From: Alphaproteobacteria bacterium
GTDB lineage: Bacteria > Pseudomonadota > Alphaproteobacteria > Acetobacterales > Acetobacteraceae
Assembly: GCA_026400815.1 (NCBI GenBank)
Contig: JAPLOI010000039.1
Location: forward strand, 23,098 to 87,097
DNA: 64,000 bases
Reading direction: 5' to 3'
Shown here piece after piece: positions 1 to 8,196 of the stretch. Position numbers and translations under genes: made by a program. Below the pieces are notes generated by a model. It was not told the origin of the DNA. It searched no databases and was given only the letters and a program-made list of their open reading frames with translations. Each line of letters opens with the position of its first letter. The stretch's first letter is position 1.

Positions 1-1569
1 CGAGGCCAGCACCTGCGGTTGCAGCTTGCCCCAGCTCGGCCGGATGTCTTCCGCGGGGGCCGGGCAGACGGGCAAGGTGATGCGGCTTTCGCCATGGAAC
101 AGGCGCAGCGTGGCGGGCACAGGGGTGGGCCAGACGCGCGGGAAATCGGCGCAGCTGACGGCCAGGCGCAGGCGCTCGCCGGGCAGCAGGCGGTACGCGG
201 CGGCGCGCAGCGGGACGGTGATGCGGGTGCGCTCGCCGACCTTTGCGTGGGCGGAAAGGTCGGCCCAGCCGCTGGTGATCAGCACGGAGCGGCCATTGGG
301 GGCGACGGCGGAAAGCTTGACGACGAGGTTGAGCGGCAGGGCGCTGGCGGCAACCTCCAGCATCGCCTCCGGCATACCGATCAGCTCCATGGGGGCCGTG
401 AGCGGGGCGGTGGTGAAGCAGAGCGAGCGGGCATCATCCGCCGATTGGTCGTGCGGCAGGGTGGGGTCGATTGCGGTGGTCCAGGGGTCCCAGGCCAGGG
501 AGTGCATGCCGATCGTGGGATCGTAGATGTGCTCGCTGCTGCCCTGGCCGGAGGTGGCCCCGAGGCTGCCATCGCTGCCGAGGGCCATGGGCTGGGGGGT
601 GAGGCGGGCGGGGGGGAACTGGGTTTCCGCGCGCCAGAAGCCCTCGCGGCCCTGGAGGTAGATGGAGACCGGCGGCTCGCTCTCGATGCCGGTGGTGCGG
701 CCCATCAGCCAGCGGTCGAACCAGCGTTCCATGTCGGCCAGGCCGGCGGCGGGGGCTTCCTTGCCGGTGTCGGGGAACTCATGCTTCCACGGCCCCATCA
801 GCAGCTTCTTGGGAGCCGGGATGGCGTTGAAGTCGCGCGGGGTGCAATCGGTGTAGAGGTCGCGCCAGCCGCAGATGTTGAAGCTGGGGCATTCGATCTT
901 CGAGACGTCGGCCACGCGCGATTGCCAGTAGCTGTCGAAGCCGGGATGGGCGGCGAAGGCTTCCACCCACGGGGTATTGCCTTCCAGGTGCTCGGCCCAC
1001 AGGCGGGCCCAGCGGCCATCGAGATCCAGCCACTGCGGCGGCATCAGGTTGTAGGCGACCATGCGCGGGCCCCAATCCGCGCGCATCCAGAAGCCGCTGT
1101 TGGTGCCGCCGAGGGAGACGACGCCGCGATGCAAATCCGACGTGGCATGGATCGGCACGATGGCCTTGAGGTGCGGCGGGCGGGTGGCGGCGGTGGAGAG
1201 GGCGGTAATGCCGGGGTAGGAGACGCCCCACATTCCCACATTGCCGTCGCACCAGGGCTGGGCTGCGATCCATTCCACCAAATCGTGCCCGTCCAGCGCC
1301 TCGCCTGGGGCAAAGGGGCCGGGCGAGGTGCCGCCGGAACTGCCGAGGCCGCGCAGATCGGCGGTGATGGCGGCATAGCCACGTTCGGCGAAGTGCTGGT
1401 GCACCGAGGCGACGCTGGTGCGGCCGCCGCGGCCATCCTTGTGGTACGGGTTGAAGTTCAGGATGGCCGGGGCGCGGCCGGTGGCGGGGCGGACGATGTC
1501 CACCGCCAGGGGAACGCCGTCGCGCATCGGCACCAGGGCATTGCGCTCGGTGACCAGGGCGTTGGACAT
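1..1569 (-). CDS. CocE/NonD family hydrolase, 3' end beyond the window
   Basis: Serine hydrolase of the CocE/X-Pro dipeptidyl-peptidase type, which cleaves ester or amide bonds of small acyl substrates in the cytoplasm. The visible 523 residues start MSNALVTERN and hold an alpha/beta-hydrolase core. The nucleophile elbow is GVSYPG (Ser about 117). The acid is probably the Asp of GWRDLYTD (about 237) and the base the His of GPWKHEF (about 263), all matching the family. The C-terminal part has the beta-rich jelly-roll character of the family and is still open at base 1, so the last residues are missing. The start is the ATG at 1569 behind a GGGGGAACG stretch. It follows the hydratase gene on the same strand by 25 bp, so the two probably form an operon. 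The real substrate cannot be read from the sequence. Confidence 0.9.
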   Translation of the reverse strand, partial: MSNALVTERNALVPMRDGVPLAVDIVRPATGRAPAILNFNPYHKDGRGGRTSVASVHQHFAERGYAAITADLRGLGSSGGTSPGPFAPGEALDGHDLVEWIAAQPWCDGNVGMWGVSYPGITALSTAATRPPHLKAIVPIHATSDLHRGVVSLGGTNSGFWMRADWGPRMVAYNLMPPQWLDLDGRWARLWAEHLEGNTPWVEAFAAHPGFDSYWQSRVADVSKIECPSFNICGWRDLYTDCTPRDFNAIPAPKKLLMGPWKHEFPDTGKEAPAAGLADMERWFDRWLMGRTTGIESEPPVSIYLQGREGFWRAETQFPPARLTPQPMALGSDGSLGATSGQGSSEHIYDPTIGMHSLAWDPWTTAIDPTLPHDQSADDARSLCFTTAPLTAPMELIGMPEAMLEVAASALPLNLVVKLSAVAPNGRSVLITSGWADLSAHAKVGERTRITVPLRAAAYRLLPGERLRLAVSCADFPRVWPTPVPATLRLFHGESRITLPVCPAPAEDIRPSWGKLQPQVLAS

Positions 1570-1594
1570 GGTGGCGTTCCCCCTTTGCTGCGGA

Positions 1595-2347
1595 TCAGGC
1601 CTCGTAGGTGATCTTCGCCTCGCCCAGGCCCGGGAAGTCTGCCCGCACGGTGGCGCCGGCGGGCACGCGGTTGGCGCCGCTCCAGGAGCCGCAGGTGACG
1701 AACTGGCCGGCCTTCAGCCCGCCGGCCCAAATGCTGCCGGTGTTCGCGAGCCACTCCATCAGGTCCATGATGTCGCCGAAGGGGTAGCCGGTGCGCTCGG
1801 CATCCAGCGCGCTGTTGACGAATTGCTGGCAGACCTGGGCGGAGAGATCGACCTTCTGCCAGTCCTTCGTGCCGGGGCTGTAGACGAAGCCGCCATGGGA
1901 CTGGGTGTCGGCGATGTTGGTGAAGAGGTCGAAATCCTTCGGCTCCACGAAGCGGCTTTCGCAGACCTCGATGGCGGCGTGCATCGTGTCGATCGCGGCG
2001 GCGACCTCAGCCTTCGTGTAGGGGGTTGCGCGGGGCGGCAGGTCGGCCTTCATGCGGAAGGCAACCTCGGATTCGACCATGCGCAGCGGGTGCTGGGCGG
2101 CCGAGAGCGTGGCCGGGGTGGGCTGGATGGTGGCGGCGGGCAGGGCGCCGCAGCATTTGGTGCCGCCGGGGGCGCCAACCTTCCAGCCGCCGATGGTGAA
2201 GCTCTTCGCCACTTCCTGCTGCACGGCGACGGCTGCTTCCATGCTGGTGGGCTTCAGGCTGTCCGACAGGGTGGCGATGCGGCCGGCGGCCATGTTGGCG
2301 CGGGCGGCGAGCAGCTTCTGGGCCAGCTCGGTGGTGGCGTTGGACAT
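1595..2347 (-). CDS. 2-keto-4-pentenoate hydratase / fumarylacetoacetate hydrolase-fold protein
   Basis: A 250-residue protein of the MhpD/FAH family. Members add water to 2-hydroxypentadienoate, or decarboxylate 4-oxalocrotonate, in meta-cleavage pathways for aromatic compounds. The usual metal-binding acidic cluster is visible: ESE at about 92-94 and a Glu in AIEVCESRF near 125-130. The C-terminal half has the family pattern with SGANRVPAG and a hydrophobic beta strand. I chose the ATG at 2347 (MSNATTELAQ), which has GGGAG upstream, over the longer upstream reading. It lies 25 bp upstream of the CocE-type hydrolase on the same strand, which suggests a small catabolic operon. No other meta-cleavage genes are in view, so the pathway is uncertain. 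Confidence 0.85.
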   Translation of the reverse strand: MSNATTELAQKLLAARANMAAGRIATLSDSLKPTSMEAAVAVQQEVAKSFTIGGWKVGAPGGTKCCGALPAATIQPTPATLSAAQHPLRMVESEVAFRMKADLPPRATPYTKAEVAAAIDTMHAAIEVCESRFVEPKDFDLFTNIADTQSHGGFVYSPGTKDWQKVDLSAQVCQQFVNSALDAERTGYPFGDIMDLMEWLANTGSIWAGGLKAGQFVTCGSWSGANRVPAGATVRADFPGLGEAKITYEA

Positions 2348-2412
2348 GGTTGGTTCACTCCCGTTTGTCCCCGGCACCTTGCCCGGCGGCCCCGGCTGCG
2401 GCAAGGCAGGGC

Positions 2413-3246
2413 ATGGACCTGACCCTGTTGCGCGCGCCCGATCCCGCGATCCGTACCCGGCTGGACGCGGCGATCGACGCCTTCAACGACGTCGCCACCG
2501 GGCGGACGGAGCCGGCGCGCCACCTGACCATCGCGCTGCGGGATGCCGCAGGCGTGGTCGAGGGTGGGCTGGTGGGGATCAGCTACTACGACTGGCTGCT
2601 GGTGCAGATGCTGTTCGTGCCGGAGGCCAGGCGCGGGCAGGGGCTGGGGGCGCAGCTGATGCTGGCGGCGGAGGCCGAGGCGGTGCGGCGCGGGTGCCGG
2701 GGCGTATGGTTGGATACCGGCAGCCCGGCGGCGCGGGGCTTCTATGAGCGGATCGGCTACGGCGTGTTCGCCACCCTTAACGATTATCCGCGCGGGCACA
2801 CCAAGTGGTTCCACGCGCGGCTGGCACCGCGGTACGGCGACACGGCGGGGCTGGAGATCATCGAGGCGCGCGATCCCGCGGTGGCGCGCGTGGTGGGGGC
2901 GGCGCTGACGGCGGTGGCGGATGATCTGTTCGGCGCCGAGACGGGGCGCGAGGCCCTGGCTGTGACGGCGCCGCAGGGCGGCGGGCTGTGGATGCTGGCA
3001 CGGCGGGACTGGCTGTTCCTGGACCTGTTCGTGCTGCCGGCGGAGGCGCGTCGGCAGGGGCTGGGCAGCCGCATCCTGGCGATGGCGGAGGCGGCGGCGC
3101 GGGCGCGCGGCTGCGTGGGGGTGTGGTTGGATACCTACGGCTTCCAGGCGCGGCCGTTCTATGAGCGGCACGGCTACCGGGTGATCGGCGCGCTGCCCGA
3201 CTTTCCCGCGCCCTGGCAGCGCTTTTTCCTGGCCAAGCGCTTCTAG
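2413..3246 (+). CDS. Tandem GNAT acetyltransferase
   Basis: A 277-residue protein made of two GNAT domains, so a likely N-acetyltransferase using acetyl-CoA on an unknown amine. Each half has the acetyl-CoA pyrophosphate-binding motif: RRGQGLGA at about 73-80 and RRQGLGSR at about 213-220. Each also has the conserved ending G-WLDT...FYERxGY. The two halves are recognisably similar, so the protein arose by internal duplication. The start is the ATG at 2413, behind AGGCAGGG. It is divergent from the hydratase gene across 65 bp and convergent with the next MFS gene. The two stop codons overlap in CTAG at 3243-3246. Confidence 0.88.
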   Translation: MDLTLLRAPDPAIRTRLDAAIDAFNDVATGRTEPARHLTIALRDAAGVVEGGLVGISYYDWLLVQMLFVPEARRGQGLGAQLMLAAEAEAVRRGCRGVWLDTGSPAARGFYERIGYGVFATLNDYPRGHTKWFHARLAPRYGDTAGLEIIEARDPAVARVVGAALTAVADDLFGAETGREALAVTAPQGGGLWMLARRDWLFLDLFVLPAEARRQGLGSRILAMAEAAARARGCVGVWLDTYGFQARPFYERHGYRVIGALPDFPAPWQRFFLAKRF

Positions 3247-4424
3247 CCCGCCAGCACCGCCGGGCGGGACGCCACCAGCCGGGCGTGCAGGAACCACAGC
3301 GGAATGCCGAGCAGGGCGACAAGTCCGGCGAGCACGAGGGCACCGCCGGGGTCCCCGGCCCAGTCGGCCGCCGCACCGCACAGCGCCGGCATGATGGCCC
3401 CGCCGACATAGTAGGTGATGTAGAAAATCCCCATGCCCACGGCCCGGTTCTCCGGCCGGCAGGACAGCGCGCCGAGTTCCACGATCAGGCTGCCGGGCAT
3501 GGCCGCGATGGTGCCGAAGATGATGCCCCACAGGATCGGCGCATCGATCACGGCGGGGCCGGCCACGGAGAGCGTGCAGACCACGGTGCCGGCGATGAAG
3601 ATGAAGCTGCGGCCGAAGCGGGCGGCAGCCCAGCCGCCCAGCAGCATGGCGGGGAAATTCGCCCAGGTGCCCAGCGAGAGCACCACGTCCGCCACCCAGG
3701 AAGGATGGCCGCGCGCCGCCAGCAGCGAAGGCATCCAGGCCATGAAGTTGAACCAGGCCGCGTTGTAGACCATCCAGATCAGGCCTGCGATTCCGACCAG
3801 CGTGGCCTCGTGCAGGCTGGGCCAGGCCAGGGTGCGCGGCGAGGCGTTGGGTGCCTCGGTCCACGCCAGGCTGAAAAACAGGGCGGCGATGCCGGCGATG
3901 CCTGCGCCCAGCCAGAACGCAGACGCAACGCCATGCGCGGCCGCGATGGGCGGCAAAACAACCTGGGCAAGCCCGATGCCGATCGGGAAGGCGCCCAGCA
4001 GCACGGCCATGGCCGCGGGCAGGTCCTTCGGGCCGAAGCGGTCGGCCGCCATCTTGCTTTGCATCACCGACATGCCGACGGCGCCGATGCCGGCAATGCC
4101 GCGGCCGAGGGCGATGGCAAGGCTGCCCCAGTCCTGCTGGACGGCCAGTGCGGCCACCACCCCGCCGAGCGCGATGAGCCAGGCGCTGCCGACGGCCACC
4201 AGCCGGTCTCCGAAGCGGCGGGCGAGGAAGCCGCTGGGCAGGGCAACGAACACCCCCGGGGCGAGATAGGCGCCGATCAGCCCACCGAGGGCGGCGAAGT
4301 CCAGTGCCAACGCCAGCATGAGGTCCGGCCCCAGCGTGGCGACCGTCTGCAGCTGGAAGCCGAAGGCGATGCGGGTAAGAGCGAGGGTGGCGATGGTGCC
4401 GTAGAGCGGCAGCCGGGAGGGCAT
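3243..4424 (-). CDS. MFS transporter
   Basis: A 393-residue inner-membrane transporter of the major facilitator superfamily. About a dozen hydrophobic segments span the protein. The family loop motif between the second and third segments is visible as SGFLARRFGDRLVAV, and the matching loop in the second half is GGWAAARFGRSFIF. The substrate is not deducible. Members with this spacing often resemble CynX/NimT-type permeases, but that is only an impression. I chose the ATG at 4424 (MPSRLPLY) over an upstream one at 4487, because hydrophobic sequence starts soon after it. The stop shares four bases with the convergent GNAT gene. Confidence 0.88.
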   Translation of the reverse strand: MPSRLPLYGTIATLALTRIAFGFQLQTVATLGPDLMLALALDFAALGGLIGAYLAPGVFVALPSGFLARRFGDRLVAVGSAWLIALGGVVAALAVQQDWGSLAIALGRGIAGIGAVGMSVMQSKMAADRFGPKDLPAAMAVLLGAFPIGIGLAQVVLPPIAAAHGVASAFWLGAGIAGIAALFFSLAWTEAPNASPRTLAWPSLHEATLVGIAGLIWMVYNAAWFNFMAWMPSLLAARGHPSWVADVVLSLGTWANFPAMLLGGWAAARFGRSFIFIAGTVVCTLSVAGPAVIDAPILWGIIFGTIAAMPGSLIVELGALSCRPENRAVGMGIFYITYYVGGAIMPALCGAAADWAGDPGGALVLAGLVALLGIPLWFLHARLVASRPAVLAG

Positions 4425-4732
4425 GGCGGTGGTCCGAACGGTGCAGCCATCAGCAGGCCACAGCTTGCGCCGCCCGGCCAGACGCACGGATCAGGTGAAC
4501 CAGAGCAGCCTATCCAGCGCGCGGGGCACCGGGAGGTCTGCCTGGGTGCGGACGGACCAGGTCACGATACCCCATGGTCATGCCTCCCTTGGCCGCGATG
4601 GCGCCTGCGAGGAACGGGGGGCGTGCAAAAACTGCTGATCACGACTTCGCGATTGCGAAGGAAAGGGCATTCGGGCACGATGGAATGAACGCCCGCGCCG
4701 GGCATGGCGGGATTGCTGCCATGGAGAGTGCG
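4425..4732. other. Intergenic region without a convincing gene
   Basis: About 300 bp between the divergent MFS gene and a small plus-strand ORF. Reading frames here are short and have no family resemblance. It presumably holds the promoter of the MFS gene. I see no strong hairpin or repeat. Confidence 0.4.
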
Positions 4733-4906
4733 ATGGACGAAACGGCACAATTGCGGGTGGACATCACCGTGTTGCGTGCGCGCGTGGACGCGCTGCAGAC
4801 CGACCTGATGGAGCTGTTGGCCCTGCATGGCCAAACGCTGGAGGCGCTGGCGCAGGTGGCCGGGAAGTGGCCGCGGGTGCCTCAGGCGTTCGGCTCGGGC
4901 GCATAA
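4733..4906 (+). CDS. Small hypothetical protein, possible coiled coil
   Basis: A 57-residue ORF starting MDETAQLRVDITVLRARV. Leucines and valines repeat at heptad-like spacing through about residue 40 (LRV, ITVLRARVDALQTDLMELLALHG), which suggests a short coiled coil. The ATG at 4733 has GGAGAG four bases upstream. An ATG at 4721 is also possible. It sits 94 bp upstream of the second MFS gene. No family is recognised, and the call rests on codon pattern and the ribosome-binding site only. Confidence 0.45.
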   Translation: MDETAQLRVDITVLRARVDALQTDLMELLALHGQTLEALAQVAGKWPRVPQAFGSGA

Positions 4907-5000
4907 CCCCAGCGGCGCTTGATGGGGTGGCGCAAGCCGGCTTAGCCTCGCGCATGATCTATTCTGCAATTGTTCCGCAGCATCGCGGGAGTCGGGTTCG

Positions 5001-6191
5001 TTGAGCGGGTCGGCGCCGCCTGGTGCCACGCGGGTGGTGGTGGCGCTGGGGATCACCCAGACGCTGGCCTGGGCGTCCTCCTACTACATCCCGGCCGTGC
5101 TGGCGGTGCCGATGGCGCGCTCGCTTGGCATTGCCTCCAGCTGGGTCTTCGGCGCGTTCTCGGCGGCACTGGTGCTGTCGGCGCTGATCGCGCCCTGGGT
5201 GGGGCGGATGATCGACGCGAAGGGCGGGCGCACGATGCTCACCGCCTCCAACGTGGTGCTGGCGGCCGGGCTTGCGCTGCTGGCCGTGGCCCAGGGGCCG
5301 GTAGTGCTGCTGCTGGGCTGGTTGGTGATGGGCCTGGGCATTTCGATGGGGCTGTACGATGCCGCCTTCGCAACCCTGGCCGGATTGTACGGGCGGGCGG
5401 CGCGCGGGCCGATCACCGGGATCACGCTGATCGCGGGGTTCGCCAGCACGGTCGGCTGGCCGGTGTCCGCGGTGCTGGAGGAGGTGGTGGGCTGGCGCGG
5501 CGCCTGCCTCGCCTGGGCCGGGCTGCACCTGGTGCTGGGGCTGCCGCTGAACCGCTTCCTGGTGCCGCCGGCGCCACCGCCGGAAAAAGCCGCAGCCGCA
5601 GCCGAGCCCGATGGGCCGCCCCCCCCGCGCTTCGCCATGCCGCTGCTGGCGGTGGTGTTCGCCACCACCTGGTTCGTCGCCGGCGCCATGGCGGCGCATC
5701 TGCCGGTGTTGCTGGAGGCGGCAGGCACAACAACGGCGGTGGCGATCGCGGCCGGGGCGCTGATCGGCCCGGCGCAGGTGGGCGCGCGCATCCTGGAATT
5801 CAGCTTCCTGCGCCGCTTTCACCCGCTCGTTTCGGCTAGGATCGCCACGCTGTGCCACCCGATCGGGGCGGCGGTGCTGGCGCTGTATGGCGGGCCGGCG
5901 GCGGCGGTGTTCGTGGTGCTGCACGGCATGGGCAACGGCGTGCTGACGATCGCCAAGGGCACCCTGCCGCTCGCGGTGTTCGGGCCGGTGGGCTACGGGG
6001 CCCGAACCGGGCTGATCTCCGCCCCGTCGCGCCTGTTGCAGGCCACGGCTCCCTTCCTGTTCGGCCTGGTGCTGGAGGGCGGCGGGGTGGCCTGGGCCCT
6101 GTGGCTGACCGCGGGATGCTGCCTGGCGGCGTTCGTGGCACTGCTGCTGCTGCGGGCCGTGCCGCCGCCCGGCGCCGCATTGCCGGAATGA
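5001..6191 (+). CDS. MFS transporter
   Basis: A 396-residue major facilitator superfamily permease with about twelve hydrophobic segments. The conserved loop after the second segment reads GRMIDAKGGRTML. A central cytoplasmic loop rich in Pro and Ala (about 190-212) separates the two halves. The gene starts with TTG at 5001, preceded by GGGAG at eight bases, and no ATG lies in a better position. The substrate is unknown. It is the last chromosomal gene before the tRNA-Lys island. Confidence 0.88.
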   Translation: MSGSAPPGATRVVVALGITQTLAWASSYYIPAVLAVPMARSLGIASSWVFGAFSAALVLSALIAPWVGRMIDAKGGRTMLTASNVVLAAGLALLAVAQGPVVLLLGWLVMGLGISMGLYDAAFATLAGLYGRAARGPITGITLIAGFASTVGWPVSAVLEEVVGWRGACLAWAGLHLVLGLPLNRFLVPPAPPPEKAAAAAEPDGPPPPRFAMPLLAVVFATTWFVAGAMAAHLPVLLEAAGTTTAVAIAAGALIGPAQVGARILEFSFLRRFHPLVSARIATLCHPIGAAVLALYGGPAAAVFVVLHGMGNGVLTIAKGTLPLAVFGPVGYGARTGLISAPSRLLQATAPFLFGLVLEGGGVAWALWLTAGCCLAAFVALLLLRAVPPPGAALPE

Positions 6192-6546
6192 CTGCGTCGG
6201 TTCCCATAAATGCATGAAACTGTGACTGACAGCCGGTCTCGTCGGTCTCATGGGGGTGGCCGCCATGGGCGGGTGCAGCGCGGCGGGCGTGCCGGAGGAA
6301 TGGTGCGAGCTTTCCTCGGCGGGGCTTGGGGCCGTGGGCATCATGGGGCTGACGGGGCTGTGGGCGCCGCGGTCCAGGATGAATTGAGCCAAGGGCTCAT
6401 CAAGGCGCGTTCAAGGCGTTTCCAGCACAAGCGTCGGCCTGCCGCACTTCGCGAGATGGAGTTGGCGGTCAGCCAATCACCACAGGATGTCCTCCCCAGC
6501 ACTGACCGCGGCGAGCCACCAACCTTCGTTTAGGGTCTTGGGAAGG
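6192..6546. other. Intergenic region left of the island
   Basis: This 355 bp stretch has no well-supported gene. One 45-codon ORF at 6250-6387 begins MGVAAMGGCSAAG and could encode a lipoprotein-like peptide, but it has no clear ribosome-binding site and no known relative. A longer overlapping ORF (6210-6533) has arginine- and glycine-rich out-of-frame composition and was not accepted. The stretch ends at the left att repeat. Confidence 0.35.
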
Positions 6547-6595
6547 TTGGTGGGCGCACCAGGGCTCGAACCTGGGACCCGCTGATTAAGAGTCA
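6547..6595 (-). repeat. attL: Left att repeat, 3' fragment of tRNA-Lys
   Basis: A 49-bp exact copy of 18265-18313. It holds the 3' half of tRNA-Lys: CCA end, acceptor strand, T arm and the anticodon loop with CTTAATC. The 5' half is missing, so this copy cannot make a tRNA. Sequence identity stops abruptly after TCA at 6595. Confidence 0.92.
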
Positions 6596-6724
6596 CAGGG
6601 GATACAGTTCCGTCTCTCTCCGCCATCCTCCGCCTATCCACGTTAAGTGCATTGAAAGATGGGCTATTTAATGGTTTCCGCTCCCGCTGCTTCCCGGCAG
6701 AACCCGCTTGCCTTCGCCCCGTGT

Positions 6725-6763
6725 GTCCTGTCAATGTCCTGTTCAACGACCCGCTGACAGGAC
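6725..6763. repeat. Left set of CAGGAC-type motifs, possible integrase arm sites
   Basis: A 21-bp segment at 6725-6745 is repeated exactly at 18189-18209 in the same orientation. It contains GTCCTGTC and GTCCTGTT eleven bases apart. An inverted GACAGGAC follows at 6756-6763. The cluster lies between the left att repeat and the integrase start, where arm-type and excisionase sites of tyrosine integrases are expected. The function is an inference. Confidence 0.6.
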
Positions 6764-6789
6764 GCGGCGGGAAGGCGGAGGTGGGGCAG

Positions 6790-8118
6790 ATGGCGGCTGC
6801 GAAAGAGAAGCTGGCGGTGGTGAGCGAAGGGCCGGTGAAGATCACCAAGGCCACAATCGAGGCCGCTTGGCGGCGCCGGCAGAAGAACACGCGGCTGATC
6901 GTGCGCGATGAAACCTGCCGGGGGCTGGCCCTGATCGTGAATCCTGGCGTGATGACGTGGACCTACAGCTACCGGCCACGCGGCGCCGATCCCGTGAGCG
7001 GAAAGCGCTTGCCCAACCGCACCGTCACCCTGGGCAACCCGGAGACGCACAACCCCGACCTAGCGCGCGCCGCCGCGAACAAGATCAAGGGCGCCGCCGC
7101 CAGTGGCGAGGACCCCGCCGCCGAGCGCAAGGCCAAGCAGCTCGCCGAGCGCAAGCGCCGTGCCGTCATCATGGGCGGGCTGGTGGATACCTACGCCACC
7201 GCCCTGCCGACACGCCCGAAGCTGCGGGGCACCGGGCTGCCATCACCCGCCCATGTCGCCGAGGAGGTGGCACAGGTGCGTGCCGCCATGGCGATGATGG
7301 ACCGCGCAAGCACGCCCATTGCCGACCTGGACGCCAACGATGTGCGGCAGATGCTGGGCAAGCTGGGCGACAAGCCTGCGACCGCCCGCGCCCGGTTCGG
7401 CGCACTCTCCCGCTTCTTCGACTGGTGCCAGGACGAAGGGCACATTGCCGCCAACCCCTGCGCCCTGCTGGCCCGCACACGCCGCCCGAAGGCCATTGCG
7501 CCGCGCGCACATCATCTGCCGGTCGATGACGTGGTGCGGCTGTGGAAGGCGGCCGAGGCGCTGTCCCATCCCGTCTATCGCGACCTCGTGCGCTTCCTGC
7601 TGGCCGTGCCCTGCCGGCGTGGCGAGGCGGCGCGGCTGGATTGGGCACACCTGGACCTTGCCGCCGCCGTGTGGACCATGCCGGGCGCCATGACCAAGAA
7701 CGGCGACGCGCACCGCCTGCACCTGCACCCTCTGGCGCTGGACGTGCTGCGCGCCCGTCACGATGCCGCCGGCAAGCCGCGCACGGGCCTGGTGTTCCCC
7801 GCCCCGAAGTCGGGCGAGGCCATCGACACGTTCTCCGCGATCAAGGCCGATCTGGACGAGGCGGCGGGGCTGACCGGCTGGCGCTGGCACGATCTGCGCC
7901 GCAGCTTCGCCACCGCCCTGGCCGAGGCCGGCGTGGCCGAGACGGTGGCCGATGCGGTGCTGAACCACCGGCAATCCGCAACGCGCGGCGGCGTGCTGGG
8001 CGTGTATCAGCGTTCCAAGCGCTGGCCCGAACAGATGGAGGCGATGCAGCGTTGGGGCGTACTGCTGGCGAGCAGCATGGCCGACAACGTGGTGAGGATG
8101 CGCGCCGCCACGGCATAG
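6790..8118 (+). CDS. int: Tyrosine-type site-specific integrase
   Basis: A 442-residue phage-type integrase that recombines the island with the tRNA-Lys gene. An N-terminal DUF4102-like arm-binding domain (about 15-125, with VRDETCRGLAL and WTYSYRPRG) is followed by a core-binding SAM-like domain (about 150-235). The catalytic domain has R277 (CRRGEAARL), K302-303 region, H367 and R370 (WHDLRRSF), H393 (LNHRQ) and the nucleophile Y406 (GVYQR). The start is the ATG at 6790, behind GGCGGAGGTGGGG. The reading frame continues upstream to 6652, but that part covers the CAGGAC repeat cluster. The stop codon lies inside the first GGCATAGGG repeat unit. Confidence 0.93.
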   Translation: MAAAKEKLAVVSEGPVKITKATIEAAWRRRQKNTRLIVRDETCRGLALIVNPGVMTWTYSYRPRGADPVSGKRLPNRTVTLGNPETHNPDLARAAANKIKGAAASGEDPAAERKAKQLAERKRRAVIMGGLVDTYATALPTRPKLRGTGLPSPAHVAEEVAQVRAAMAMMDRASTPIADLDANDVRQMLGKLGDKPATARARFGALSRFFDWCQDEGHIAANPCALLARTRRPKAIAPRAHHLPVDDVVRLWKAAEALSHPVYRDLVRFLLAVPCRRGEAARLDWAHLDLAAAVWTMPGAMTKNGDAHRLHLHPLALDVLRARHDAAGKPRTGLVFPAPKSGEAIDTFSAIKADLDEAAGLTGWRWHDLRRSFATALAEAGVAETVADAVLNHRQSATRGGVLGVYQRSKRWPEQMEAMQRWGVLLASSMADNVVRMRAATA

Positions 8119-8138
8119 GGGGCATAGGGGGCATAGGG
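8112..8138 (+). repeat. Three tandem 9-mers GGCATAGGG
   Basis: Three perfect adjacent copies of GGCATAGGG at 8112-8120, 8121-8129 and 8130-8138. The first overlaps the integrase stop codon. The same array occurs in inverse orientation at 18063-18089, right after the last gene of the island, so the two arrays bracket everything from hsdR to the replication ATPase. Confidence 0.85.
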
Positions 8139-8196
8139 TCGCGCCCCAACCACCCCACCATTGCAGAACGCTTCCGCATTCACGCACAGTCGCCGC

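Noticed and set aside
6210..6533. A 107-codon ORF left of the island
   Set aside because: Its composition is Arg/Gly-rich, with no ribosome-binding site and no family. It is more likely non-coding flank.
6652..6789. Upstream extension of the integrase reading frame
   Set aside because: It covers the CAGGAC repeat cluster, and the ATG at 6790 has a good ribosome-binding site and family-like N-terminus.
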